This document shows positions 44,652 to 53,577 of a DNA stretch of 64,000 nt, piece by piece; the first letter of the stretch is position 1; each line of letters starts with the position of its first letter. Source of the DNA: Clostridia bacterium (GTDB taxonomy: Bacteria > Bacillota_A > Clostridia > Christensenellales > Aristaeellaceae); NCBI GenBank assembly GCA_017530275.1, contig JAFXMP010000082.1:1-64000 (forward strand), given 5' to 3'. The translations under genes were made by a program, and so were the position numbers. Under the pieces are notes generated by a model, which saw only the letters and a program-made list of their open reading frames with translations, was not told the origin of the DNA and searched no databases.

Positions 44652-44686
44652 AAAAAAGGGACTGCGTTTCGGCAGTCCCTCTCTTA
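44652..44686 (+). terminator. trpXYZ terminator
   Basis: AGGGACTGC (44657-44665) and its complement (44672-44680) form the stem, with A6 before it and a CTCTTATT tail. Confidence 0.75.
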
Positions 44687-44731
44687 TTCCATGGGCGGCC
44701 AAGGCCCGCTTTCATGGTCGTGAGGCCGTTC

Positions 44732-45433
44732 TCAGAATTTCAGCATGTAGGTGCTCACATAGCCCTGCTTGCCATCGATTTCCACCTTGCACCAGTTTTC
44801 TCCCTTTTCCAGCACCTTGACCTTCGTGCCCACAGGATACGCCTTGATCACCTTGGTTTTCATGCCGGGGTACACGCGGAAATTGACTACGCAGCCGCCG
44901 TTGATGTTTTTCAGCACCGCCTGAACAGGCGCGCACAGCGGCGTGGTATAGGAAGGCGCTTTTTCGGAAGAAAGGTAAGCGCTGGACATGTAGCCCACCA
45001 GGTTGCCCACCTTCACCTTATGCCAGCCATTGCCCGCCTGAAGCACGGTGACGGCTGTGCCGACGGGGAAGGAGGTAATGATTCGGGCGCAGCTGTTGGG
45101 CGCTGCCCGCAGGTTCAGGCCGACGCCGGTGTTGGTGCGCACATACATGGTAGAACTGGAAGCGCCGAAGTTCAGGTATTTGGTCATCATGTAGCCTTCT
45201 TTTCCGGCTACCTTGACCTTGCTCCAGGTATCGCCCTTGGAAACCACTTCGATGCAGGTGCCCGTGGCGTACTGGCCCAGCACCTTTGCCTCCAGAGAAG
45301 CCGTCTGGCGCAGGTTCAGTCCGCCGCCTTTCACGGCGGCGCATTCGCTGGCCAGGCCGGCGGCAGGCACAGCAAGGCACAGCGCGCCAGCCAGCACGGC
45401 GCTGAGAATGCGATGGGATTTACGGTTGTTCAT
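44732..45433 (-). CDS. Secreted protein with three SH3b domains
   Basis: The 233-residue product has a signal peptide (to about ALA at 28). Three bacterial SH3 domains follow (about 33-87, 97-155 and 170-233), each with an LNLR/NFRV start and a G-W-KV strand (NLRQTASLEAKV, NLRAAPNSCARI, NFRVYPGMKTKV). SH3b modules bind cell-wall peptides. No catalytic domain is attached, so it may be a wall-binding or signalling partner. Three cysteines sit outside the usual pattern. GGAGG lies before the ATG. Confidence 0.82.
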   Translation of the reverse strand: MNNRKSHRILSAVLAGALCLAVPAAGLASECAAVKGGGLNLRQTASLEAKVLGQYATGTCIEVVSKGDTWSKVKVAGKEGYMMTKYLNFGASSSTMYVRTNTGVGLNLRAAPNSCARIITSFPVGTAVTVLQAGNGWHKVKVGNLVGYMSSAYLSSEKAPSYTTPLCAPVQAVLKNINGGCVVNFRVYPGMKTKVIKAYPVGTKVKVLEKGENWCKVEIDGKQGYVSTYMLKF

Positions 45434-45701
45434 GGGGATTTCCTCCTTTGGTATATCATAGATTCCGGCCTTGGCCGTTCACTGTATTGACGGAAGCGGT
45501 TCCCCTTGTTCATCCGCGGATCGCTGGTAATGTTTGGAAGAAAAAACACTAATTTCTAAAGTTTTCCAGTCTCCTTTCCGTTATCTCCCACATGATGGCG
45601 TAAGGTAAAGGTTTCCATTCTTTCCGTGCATCCGTTCCTTCCATATATTACCTTATTCATTGATTGAAGTTTTCCGGCTCGCTCCATATTTTCGACAAAA
45701 C

Positions 45702-45730
45702 TTTACAAAAATCGATGGATACCGTATAAT
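45702..45730 (+). promoter_or_regulatory. Promoter of the XRE regulator
   Basis: TTTACA (45702-45707) and TATAAT (45725-45730) with a 17-base spacer. The rest of the 346-base gap back to 45434 shows no gene and no clear structure. Confidence 0.75.
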
Positions 45731-45779
45731 CAACAGCGGAAAAGAAAGCAATCGGCTTCGGGAAAGGATGGGCGCCGGG

Positions 45780-46115
45780 ATGGTGGACTACGTAAAAATG
45801 GGCAAGCGGATGAAATACAAACGCCAAGCCAAAAACATGAATCAGGAAGATATCGCCCGAATGGTGCAGATTTCCCCTTCCTATTACGGGAATATCGAGC
45901 GCGGCAACCGGGTGCCCAGCGTGGATACATTGGTGGCCATTGCCAATGTTCTGGAGGTGGGTACGGATTTTCTGCTGGCCGACAGCCTGACGGCGGCGAA
46001 TCCCCAGCGCACCGCGCAGGAAACCCGGGTGCTGACCCGGTTCCTGCGGGATCGGGTGGAAGAATTAAAATACGACGGCGCTTTCGACGCGGACGAAGCG
46101 ACCCCGGAACCTTGA
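45780..46115 (+). CDS. XRE-family helix-turn-helix regulator
   Basis: The product has 111 residues from the ATG giving MVDYVKMGKRMKYKRQAKN. The HTH spans NQEDIARMVQISPSYYGNIERGNRVPSVDTLVAIANVL (about 22-59), a classical Cro/CI fold. The C-terminal ~45 residues may aid dimerisation. An alternative start 12 bases earlier (MGAG) lacks ribosome-site spacing. It sits next to the secreted thioredoxin-like gene on the same strand, which has its own promoter. Its target is unknown. Confidence 0.82.
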   Translation: MVDYVKMGKRMKYKRQAKNMNQEDIARMVQISPSYYGNIERGNRVPSVDTLVAIANVLEVGTDFLLADSLTAANPQRTAQETRVLTRFLRDRVEELKYDGAFDADEATPEP

Positions 46116-46190
46116 GTAGGCGTTCATTACGTACCGACTGACCAGCTGTGAGCATGGTAAGATTTTTCATTCGTAAGAGGCGTTTTTTAA

Positions 46191-46220
46191 TTGACACAAA
46201 GCGCCTTTTTATGTTACGAT
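46191..46220 (+). promoter_or_regulatory. Promoter of the secreted thioredoxin-fold gene
   Basis: TTGACA (46191-46196) and TACGAT (46215-46220) with an 18-base spacer, 38 bases before the ATG. Confidence 0.65.
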
Positions 46221-46257
46221 CCTGTTGCATTCATGATTTCAGGAGGTAATCAGTTAT

Positions 46258-48006
46258 ATGAAATTTGCAAAAAAGCTACTTTTGTTGGCGCTGACCGCGG
46301 CGCTGTTTGCATCTTCCTTCTCCGGTCTTGCGGCATCCCTCTCCCTGGGGAGCGCCATGCCGGATTTTACAGTGGAAACCATAAACAGCGGCGCCTTTAC
46401 CCTGTCCGAAGCGCTGAAGGAAAAGAAAGCGGTGCTGATCAATTTGTGGGCTTCCTGGTGCGGGCCCTGCCAAATGGAATTCCCCTATCTGCAAAAAGCC
46501 TATGAGCTGTACGACGACGTGGTGGCCGTGGTCGCCCTATCCGTGGAAAGAAGCGATACGCCTGAAGTGCTGACGGCTTACGCGGAGGAAAACGGGCTGA
46601 CCTTCCCCATCGGCAGCGACAGTACGGTGGACCTGAGCTCGGCCTTCGGCGTACAAAGCATCCCCACCAACATCATCGTGGACCGGTTCGGCAACGTTGC
46701 CTTCATCGAGGTGGGAGCGCAGCCCAGCGTCAGCGCCTTTACCCGCCTGTTTGACGCTTTCACCAGCGACAGCTATACTCAGACCCGGGCGCTGGATAAA
46801 ATCCCCGCCGCTAAGCCTAAGATCGCGGCTTCCGATGCTTCGGACCTGAGTGCCGCCCTGAATATTGAAGGCGGGCAGATCGTTTTCGCCAACGATCAGG
46901 ATGATACGGTGTGGCCCATGACGCCCGTGGAAAAGGACGGGCGCACAGCTTTGGCCTCCACCAATACGGGGGAAGAAAACACAGAGGCGGGCCTGACAGC
47001 CCAAGTGCGCGCGGCGGAGGGCGACATGCTGGCCTTTGATTTTGCCACCGATACCGAAGACCACTTTGATCTGCTGGTGATCCGCGTGGATGGGGAAAGA
47101 GTGAAGTCCTTTGGCGGCGCGCACGATTGGACCACTTGGGTGCTGCCGCTGACAGCGGGAGAGCACGAAATCTCCTTCCGTTATGAAAAAGACAGCAGCG
47201 GCAGCAAGGGAGAAGATACCGTATGGCTGGATAACGTGCGCTTAGTATCCGGCGCGGAAGCCCAGGAACTGCTTGCCGCCCTGCCCGATTATCCCACGGC
47301 GGAGGAAACCTCCATGACGGTGCTGACCAGCGGCGCGAAAGAGATCCTCTTTGACGACCCGGACGGTTTGATGGACAGGTATTACGGCAGCAAGTCCTAC
47401 TGGATTGTGCCCGGAGGCGCTGTGGAAGTGTTTGTTGCCGCCGCAAAGGATATCGACCCTGAAAGCGCTTTCCTGTACAATAATTACGATCAGTCCATCG
47501 TGAGCCTGCCAGATGCCCAAACGGAGGGCGGCTATACCGTTTCCACCGGCCTTCACAGCCTGGAAACCACCGGCAACTGGGACACCACCGTTTTCCTGTA
47601 TCCTGACGCTTCCACGCAGATCGAGGACGTTTATTACATTACCCTTTTTGCTAATGAGGATGACGTGAACGATCTGGTGTTTTACATGCTGAACAACCTG
47701 GCAAAGGACGGCCAAACCCTGTCCTGGAGCTATGCGGACAGTACGCCCGCTGAATGTGAGTACACCGTCCGCTTCATCGACCAGAACGGCGATCCCGTGC
47801 CCGGCTGTATCGTGAATTTCTGCACGGACACCTTCTGCATGCCCGTCGTTGCGGACGAAACCGGCATTGCCCGGTTTAGCGGCGAAGCCTACGCCTACCA
47901 TCTCCAGGTGCTCAAGGTGCCTTCGGGCTACGCCTTCGACACCGCCCAGGAGTTTTGGACCGAAGAAAACGGCGGGGAAACCATCATGGCCGTTACCAAA
48001 GAATGA
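46258..48006 (+). CDS. Secreted TlpA/ResA-like thioredoxin protein with long C-terminal extension
   Basis: The 582-residue product has a signal peptide (to about 26). A thioredoxin fold (about 30-165) carries the redox motif WASWCGPCQMEFP and the cis-proline QSIPTN. The middle (about 200-335) resembles a carbohydrate-binding or jelly-roll domain (LDNVRLVSG). The last ~90 residues look like a Cna-B/Ig-like fold (YTVRFIDQNGDPVPGCIVNF). TlpA proteins reduce disulfides outside the cell and are normally under 200 residues. AGGAGG precedes the ATG. Confidence 0.82.
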   Translation: MKFAKKLLLLALTAALFASSFSGLAASLSLGSAMPDFTVETINSGAFTLSEALKEKKAVLINLWASWCGPCQMEFPYLQKAYELYDDVVAVVALSVERSDTPEVLTAYAEENGLTFPIGSDSTVDLSSAFGVQSIPTNIIVDRFGNVAFIEVGAQPSVSAFTRLFDAFTSDSYTQTRALDKIPAAKPKIAASDASDLSAALNIEGGQIVFANDQDDTVWPMTPVEKDGRTALASTNTGEENTEAGLTAQVRAAEGDMLAFDFATDTEDHFDLLVIRVDGERVKSFGGAHDWTTWVLPLTAGEHEISFRYEKDSSGSKGEDTVWLDNVRLVSGAEAQELLAALPDYPTAEETSMTVLTSGAKEILFDDPDGLMDRYYGSKSYWIVPGGAVEVFVAAAKDIDPESAFLYNNYDQSIVSLPDAQTEGGYTVSTGLHSLETTGNWDTTVFLYPDASTQIEDVYYITLFANEDDVNDLVFYMLNNLAKDGQTLSWSYADSTPAECEYTVRFIDQNGDPVPGCIVNFCTDTFCMPVVADETGIARFSGEAYAYHLQVLKVPSGYAFDTAQEFWTEENGGETIMAVTKE

Positions 48007-48018
48007 TCACGGTGGATT

Positions 48019-48062
48019 GCAAAACAAAACGCGGGCGAAATACCGTCCGCGTTTTGTTTTGC
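48019..48062. terminator. Terminator after the thioredoxin-fold gene
   Basis: GCAAAACAAAACGCGG[GA]CG pairs almost perfectly with CGTCCGCGTTTTGTTTTGC across a 6-base loop; it works in both directions. Confidence 0.8.
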
Positions 48063-48085
48063 AATGAAATTGTGAAAGGACCGGA

Positions 48086-48934
48086 TCAGCCTACGGTGAT
48101 TATGTGCCGGCGGGCGATGCTTTCGCCCTTTTCCAGGCGCATGAAGCCGGGCTTTTGGTCGATGGCGGCGGGGGCGTCCACGAAATCGGGACCGTTGCAC
48201 CAGGGCTCGATGCAGATATAGGGGGCCTTGGGCTTGGTCCAGAGCAGCAGGAAGGGATGATCGGGATAATCCACCCGGATGGTGCGGCTATGCTTGCTGC
48301 TGCGCAGGGTCACGCCCCGGCTTTTGATGCTGCGGAACACCAGGGCGTCCACGGCGAAGTATTCATATTTCAGCGGGAGGGTTTTGGCATGCTCCGCCAG
48401 GATCACGGTTTCATGATCGTTCAGGTTGCCGTGAAGGGGCGAATGGGCCAGGGTTTCTTCCTCGTCGAACACGATCTCGTAATCTTCGATCCCGGTGGGG
48501 GTGGCGTAGGCTTCATGGGAGCCGATGCTGAAACAGAAGGGCCACTGATCCCGGTTGGTGACGGTATATTTCACTTCCAGCCGGTTATCCGTTACCGTAT
48601 AGGCAGCCCGCAGGTCGTATTCATAGGGGAAGCCTTCGTGCTTTTCCTGGAGCAGGAAGGTGGCCTGGTTTTCCTTCGTATCTTCCACCTGCCATTCCAG
48701 GGGACGGATAAAGCCGTGCTTGGGCATGGGATACCATTTTCCCTGCCATTCATAGCAGTCGTTTTTCAGGCCCCCCGCCACGGGGAACAGAATGGGCGCA
48801 CGGTTGGGCCAGAAAGCCGGATCGCCGTTGAACATCCGTTCCACGCCGTTTTTATCCTGGATGGACTGAATCTCCGCGCCTTTGGAGGAAATCGTAACGG
48901 ACAGCAGGCCGCTTTTGATTGTAACCAGTTTCAT
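48086..48934 (-). CDS. Aldose 1-epimerase-family protein (galactose-mutarotase-like)
   Basis: The product has 282 residues from the ATG after AAGGAAG, beginning MKLVTIKSGLLSVTISSKGAEIQSI. RAPILFPVAGG, the histidine in KHGFIRPLEWQV and the later GSHEAYATP segment place it in the aldose-epimerase superfamily, near LacX-like and glucose-6-phosphate 1-epimerase-like groups. It interconverts sugar anomers. It is monocistronic and the sugar is unknown. Confidence 0.85.
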   Translation of the reverse strand: MKLVTIKSGLLSVTISSKGAEIQSIQDKNGVERMFNGDPAFWPNRAPILFPVAGGLKNDCYEWQGKWYPMPKHGFIRPLEWQVEDTKENQATFLLQEKHEGFPYEYDLRAAYTVTDNRLEVKYTVTNRDQWPFCFSIGSHEAYATPTGIEDYEIVFDEEETLAHSPLHGNLNDHETVILAEHAKTLPLKYEYFAVDALVFRSIKSRGVTLRSSKHSRTIRVDYPDHPFLLLWTKPKAPYICIEPWCNGPDFVDAPAAIDQKPGFMRLEKGESIARRHIITVG

Positions 48935-49029
48935 ACCGCATCTTCCTTTCTTCTGTAACGCCCGGCATACTCCCATACGAGGCCCGCCGGGACGGTCGCC
49001 TCGTGGTTATCCCATAACGCCATATATAT

Positions 49030-49398
49030 TCAGCCGTCTTCGCTTTCCCGTTCAGTGCCGAGGTCGTCGCAGCAGGCTTCTTCCGCCGCTCCTTCATCCC
49101 CTTCGGGGAACACCGCCTGAGTGATTTCCCTGGCCCGGTCATATTGGGCAAAGGGTACGTACAGGCTGTACATTTCCAAGGATAGGCCGGTGAGCACCGT
49201 CATGGCAGCGCCCAAGCTGCCCTGTTTGAGATAGGGGATCTTTTCCTGATCCAGCAGTTCACAGGCCATATCCACCCAGATCTGCCCGCCGGACAGCAGA
49301 AAACAGGGGTCCTCCGGCAAAGCGTCCCGGCGGCATTTTTTGCCGCATTCAGGGCAGATTTCGCCCTCCACCAGCCGTTGGCAGCGGTCGCAATACAT
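49030..49398 (-). CDS. Small zinc-ribbon DUF2007-like protein
   Basis: The product has 122 residues from the ATG after GGGGGAAAG. A zinc-ribbon-like MYCDRCQRLVEGEICPECGKKC opens it, with two CxxC pairs. The rest (ACELLDQEKIPYLKQGSLGAAMTVLTG) resembles the DUF2007 putative signal-transduction fold. The C-terminus is acidic and has a Cys pair. It is the last gene of a minus-strand group with the ArsC-like, rsfS and nadD-yqeK genes. Function is unknown. Confidence 0.65.
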   Translation of the reverse strand: MYCDRCQRLVEGEICPECGKKCRRDALPEDPCFLLSGGQIWVDMACELLDQEKIPYLKQGSLGAAMTVLTGLSLEMYSLYVPFAQYDRAREITQAVFPEGDEGAAEEACCDDLGTERESEDG

Positions 49399-49436
49399 AC
49401 TCTTTCCCCCTTTCAGATCGTTTCCTGAAATCAAAA

Positions 49437-49787
49437 TCAAATGCCCTTTTTGATCCAGGCATCCCAAGCCGCTTCGTCCACTCCCAATGTCACCTGTTCG
49501 CCGCAGCGCACGATGGGCGTGCGCAAAAAGCGGGGGTATTCCATGAGCGTGTCCAAAATATACTGGGCATCGTCGGTATGGGCCGCGGGATGGCAGATGG
49601 CTTCCGGGTTTTTGCGGTCCATCAGGTTTTCCACGCCCAGCCGCCGGGCAAACAGCTGCAGCTCCCGGGCGCCCAGCTTATGCTTTTTGAGATCCATCAG
49701 CTGATAGGGCACCCGTCGTTCCTTGAAAAAGCGCTCCGCCTTCTGGGTATCAAAATTCTTTTTCAGGCAGTAAATCTGAATGCTCAT
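49437..49787 (-). CDS. ArsC/Spx-family protein
   Basis: The product has 116 residues starting MSIQIYCLKKNFDTQKAERFF. The YC..KNFDTQKA start with one cysteine and the later RTPIVRCG match ArsC/Spx-like thioredoxin-fold proteins (YffB-type). The family includes arsenate reductases and regulators; the lack of a CxxC suggests a glutathione- or thiol-dependent reductase or an uncharacterised role. Its ATG overlaps the rsfS stop in an ATGA junction. Confidence 0.8.
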   Translation of the reverse strand: MSIQIYCLKKNFDTQKAERFFKERRVPYQLMDLKKHKLGARELQLFARRLGVENLMDRKNPEAICHPAAHTDDAQYILDTLMEYPRFLRTPIVRCGEQVTLGVDEAAWDAWIKKGI

Positions 49788-50164
49788 GCCTGGGGTTTCT
49801 CCCTGTCTTCCTCTTCCGTGAAGGGAAGCGGAACCCGGTTCTCCCCGTCCTCCCACAACCGCTCCAGATGGTAGAAGCGGCGGTCCTCGGGATGGAAGAT
49901 ATGCACCAGCACCGTACCGTAATCCAGCACGATCCAGCGTCCTTCGCCCTGCCCTTCCCGGGCGCGAAGGGTCACGCCTTCCATGGCCAGCGCGTCGTCC
50001 ACATCGTCCGCCAGCGCTTTCACCTGCAGGGCGGACCGGCCGGAGGCGATGACCATATAATCGGTGATCACGGTCAGATGAGATACGTGCAGTACAGTGA
50101 TATCCTGCGCTTTTTTATCGTACAGGATACGGGCGATCCTCAGGGCCAGGCTGCTGTTTTCCAT
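49784..50164 (-). CDS. rsfS: Ribosome silencing factor
   Basis: This 126-residue RsfS/Iojap protein has DKKAQDITVLHVSHLTVITDYMVIASG and the late WIVLDYGTVLVHIFHPEDRRFYHLERLW, the family signature. It binds L14 and blocks subunit joining in starvation. GGAGG precedes the ATG. It follows nadD-yqeK as in most Firmicutes. Confidence 0.95.
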   Translation of the reverse strand: MENSSLALRIARILYDKKAQDITVLHVSHLTVITDYMVIASGRSALQVKALADDVDDALAMEGVTLRAREGQGEGRWIVLDYGTVLVHIFHPEDRRFYHLERLWEDGENRVPLPFTEEEDREKPQA

Positions 50165-51358
50165 TCAGATTCCTCCTTCTTCTTCTTCCAGCGCCACCAG
50201 GCGCTTTTCTTCTGGGGTCATCAATCCTTTCACATAGGCCATTGTTTTTAACGATGACGGGTCAAACGCCCGATTGGTCTCTCTTAAATATTCCTGGGTG
50301 AGCTGGAAGGAGCGGTATACTGCTGCGGGAAGGGAAAGCTCCGCAAGGCGGCGCAGCTCTGATAAACCCTTGTAATCTTCCCGGGTTTCCTCTGTGGCGT
50401 CCGCCACAAAAATGCACATTTCCAGCCGGGACATGCCCACCCTGCCCACCGTGTGGCTGCGGATGGCGTTCAGCACGTCTTCATCCCGGATGCCGAATTC
50501 CCGCTGGGCCAGAAAAGCGCCCACCGGGGCGTGCAGCAGCGCGCCGGAAGCCAGGACCGCTTCGTCCTGAACCAAATGCTCTTCCCGCGCAAGGCGGTTC
50601 ATTTCCTTTAAGCTCATCCCCTTGGCGCAGTCGTGCAGCAAGCCCGCCAGCGCCGCCTTCTGCACCGGCAGCCGGTGGATGGCGGCCAGCCTCACCGCTT
50701 CCCTCCGCACCCCCAGCGTATGCTGAAAACGGTGGGGATTCATCATTGCTTTCAATTTGGGCTCAAAATCGGGCTGATACAGACCCCGCTGGGCCATAAA
50801 GCAAAGCACCTTCGGATTTAAGCCGGGCGCGTCCTGATATTGGGCCGTCTGCGTGCGGATCATGGAAGCGGAATAGGGCGTGCGGAATTCCGGCAGCATT
50901 TCGATCCGCGCCCCCGCCTGACGGGCCTTTTCCAGAGCCTCCTGAGCGTCCACGCCGCTGCGGGCAAAACACAGGAAGGAACAATGGGAAAACAGTTTGT
51001 CCGCCTGATACCAATAGGGCAGGCTCACCAGTTTATCTGCGCCGATCAGAAAAACGAATTCCGCGCCCGGGAATTCCTGTTTTAAGGGAGCGATGGTATC
51101 CCACGTATATTTTACGCCCGCTGCCATTCCCGCCTGGGACAGCATGAGCTTTTCTTCCCCCTCGATCGCCAGGCGGCACATGGCCAGCCTGTCCGGCGCT
51201 TTGGCGTCCGCTTCCCGATGGGAAGGCCGTGCCATGGGCAGAAAGATCACCCTGTTCAGGCCGCCGGATCGCAGCGCTTCCCGGGCCAGGGCAATATGTC
51301 CATCATGAATGGGATCAAACGTTCCGCCCAATACGCCCAGTTTCTGCAATTCGATCAT
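50165..51358 (-). CDS. nadD: Fused NadD-YqeK: NaMN adenylyltransferase + HD phosphohydrolase
   Basis: The 397-residue product has an N-terminal nucleotidyltransferase domain (about 1-195) with GGTFDPIHDGH (11-21) and the late ISST-like SASMIR. It makes nicotinate adenine dinucleotide. The C-terminal domain (about 205-397) is a YqeK-like HD hydrolase with HTLGV..HDCAKG and HAPVG, expected to cleave diadenosine tetraphosphate symmetrically. In B. subtilis these are two adjacent genes; here they are one chain. The stop abuts rsfS. Confidence 0.93.
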   Translation of the reverse strand: MIELQKLGVLGGTFDPIHDGHIALAREALRSGGLNRVIFLPMARPSHREADAKAPDRLAMCRLAIEGEEKLMLSQAGMAAGVKYTWDTIAPLKQEFPGAEFVFLIGADKLVSLPYWYQADKLFSHCSFLCFARSGVDAQEALEKARQAGARIEMLPEFRTPYSASMIRTQTAQYQDAPGLNPKVLCFMAQRGLYQPDFEPKLKAMMNPHRFQHTLGVRREAVRLAAIHRLPVQKAALAGLLHDCAKGMSLKEMNRLAREEHLVQDEAVLASGALLHAPVGAFLAQREFGIRDEDVLNAIRSHTVGRVGMSRLEMCIFVADATEETREDYKGLSELRRLAELSLPAAVYRSFQLTQEYLRETNRAFDPSSLKTMAYVKGLMTPEEKRLVALEEEEGGI

Positions 51359-51416
51359 CTCCTGTCCATATTATACAACATTTTGGGCATTCTGAAAAGA
51401 GGGGGAGGACACAAGA

Positions 51417-52247
51417 ATGCAGGATTATTTGCATCATTCGCGTTTGGGAAGCATTTTAGACGGCATCGGTTTTCATTTTCTTGCGATGAGTGTCAGTTTT
51501 TTGTGGTTTCTGCTGCTGTGGGGCCTGCGTCTATCCAGCGCGCTGGCGGGGCTGGCTCTGTATGGAATGATCCTGCTGCTTAGGCGCAAAGTGCGGGATG
51601 ATCACCTGGCCCGCAGGGAAAAACAGATGCGGGCAGCTATCGGCGGGGAACTGGCTCTGGAAAGGCTGCTTTTGACCCAGAAGGAACGAGCGCACTTTGA
51701 AACCGCCATGCTGCTGTCCATGGCTCATCCCCTGGTGCTGCTGCAAACGGGCGAAGAAGGAGTGCTGTGCGATTTAAAGGGTCAAAAGGTGCTGATCGCT
51801 TTTTTGCAGCGTCCCGCATCCGCCGCCGCGGAAGCGGAGCACGTGCTGACCATGCAGCAGGATATCCAATCGCTGCGTGCGGACAGGGGCTTGCTGTGCG
51901 CCCCCTGCGGCATTTCGGCGAAAGCCCGGGAGCAGGCCCAGTCGCAGCCGCCCGTATCCTTCCTTTCCAGGGAAGAACTGATTGCCCTGTTCGGCTGTAC
52001 GAATCCCGCCACGGACGCTCAGCTGGTGGCGCTGGGCCGGAGAAAAAAAGCCCCCCGGCCCTTCCGATTGATGCGTATGGTATTGGACCGCAGCCGGGCA
52101 AAACGCTATGCATGCTACGGTGCGCTGCTGCTCATCATGCACCAATTCACCGGCTTTTTCTTTTATGCTCCCGCTGGCCTTTTGTGTTTGGGCCTGGCGG
52201 CGGCATGCCGGTGCGTGCGGGAAAGAAACGACCTGTTTGACCGTTGA
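51417..52247 (+). CDS. Membrane-anchored protein of unknown function
   Basis: The product has 276 residues with GGGGGAGGA 7 bases before the ATG. Two hydrophobic segments lie at about 22-53 and a further pair near the C-terminus (about 231-262). The middle (about 65-215) is soluble and may have a restriction-endonuclease-like or nuclease-related fold, judging from GGELALERLL and VLCDLKGQKVLIAF followed by CGISAKAREQA. The likeness is weak. It is divergent from nadD. I do not recognise a family with confidence. Confidence 0.6.
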   Translation: MQDYLHHSRLGSILDGIGFHFLAMSVSFLWFLLLWGLRLSSALAGLALYGMILLLRRKVRDDHLARREKQMRAAIGGELALERLLLTQKERAHFETAMLLSMAHPLVLLQTGEEGVLCDLKGQKVLIAFLQRPASAAAEAEHVLTMQQDIQSLRADRGLLCAPCGISAKAREQAQSQPPVSFLSREELIALFGCTNPATDAQLVALGRRKKAPRPFRLMRMVLDRSRAKRYACYGALLLIMHQFTGFFFYAPAGLLCLGLAAACRCVRERNDLFDR

Positions 52248-52250
52248 GCT

Positions 52251-53497
52251 TTACGGCCGTTCCAGATTCAGATACAGGTTTTCTCCGTTGGGCTCGTCCA
52301 TGACCAGGTTCAGATATTGGCCGAAAACGCCTCCCTCGTATTCCTGCCAAAGGGCGTAGGCCGGATCGTCCCGCCAGGTGGGGTCCGTACTGCTGTATGT
52401 GCCGGAAAAATAGGCCAGATTGAAGCGGGCGGCAAAGTCCGCCATAGCGGCCAAAGCATCCTCAGACAGGGAAGCGCCCGCCAGCGCCGACCGTGTTTTT
52501 TCTTCCGTAATGTCATAGAACCATGCATGGCTCTCCGTAAGCATTCCCTCCGGCAGGTCCGCGGCGGAAAGCGAACGGGCTTCATATTGCACAGAACCGT
52601 CATCCCTTAGGGTGACCATAGCATACCGATGGGGCCACAGGCAGAACGCGCCTAAGGCCGCGTCAGCCACGTCTGCTTCCTGGGCGACATGCTGGATGTG
52701 CAGATGGCCGGACAGATTCAGCCGTACTCCGTATTGCCGCGCTAATTCCAGCATGGTTTCATAGCCCATCATTTGATAGCTGTTCCGGAGGAAATCCGTA
52801 TGAGCGATCAGGCTGTGGTGGGTCACGGTGATCACTTCCGCTCCGGCCTGCCGGGCCTGCTCCAGCACGCTTTGCAGCCATGCCCGATGGCCAGCGGAAA
52901 ACAGGCCAAAGGTTTGCGCCTGGCCTTGGTAAAAAGCCACGTCGGTCATAGCCGCCCACAGGGAATCGCTCAGGGGAACAGCGTAAGAAAATGGGCGCCC
53001 TCTGTTCCGGGCAGCATGAAATCCTGATAAATGGACGCAAAATCCGCTTCCGTGACGCCCTCCGTGCCGTACCAGCCCCCATCCGTATACCCTCGGGCAG
53101 CGCCGGTGTTGATGTCATGATTGCCGGGGATCACCCACACGGGCACCCCCATTTGCCTTAAACGTGTAAACCGTTCAGCCAGCGCCTGGTGGCTGGCCTT
53201 TTCCCCGTTGAAGGTCAGATCGCCGGAAACGATCAGCGCGTCGGGCGTTTCCCGCAGCACGGTCTTTTCCAAAGCGTCCAGCAGTTCATCGCCATATTGG
53301 GTGAATTTCCCGTCCCCGGCGCGCAGCGCGCGAAGGAACAATTCGCTTCCTTCATAAAGCTCTCTGGCCAGATAGTGCAGATCGCTCACGACCATCACCC
53401 GGGTTTCACCCAAGGCGCAGAAGGGAAAAAGCAGCAGCACAAATGAAAGCAGAAATAGCACGGCTTTTCTTCTCATCGCTTTGATCATATCCTTCAT
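52251..53497 (-). pseudogene. Secreted metallophosphoesterase, broken by a frameshift
   Basis: Two frames make up one protein. The 5' part (from ATG 53497) has a signal peptide and VVSDLHYLARE, SGDLTFNGE and GNHDINTG, and stops at 52970. The 3' part continues in another frame with SYAVPLSDSLWAA before MTDVAFY, then THHSL and SGHLHIQH. The calcineurin-like metal sites are all present across the break, so a single-base change near 52985-53012 disrupts it. It may be a recent mutation or a sequence error. Confidence 0.8.
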
Positions 53498-53577
53498 ATG
53501 GTTCTTTCTTCCTTTTCGCGGTGTTCTCACGCGCTTTCTCCTGCCGCATACCCTGATAAGGGAAGGGGGGAGAGGCC

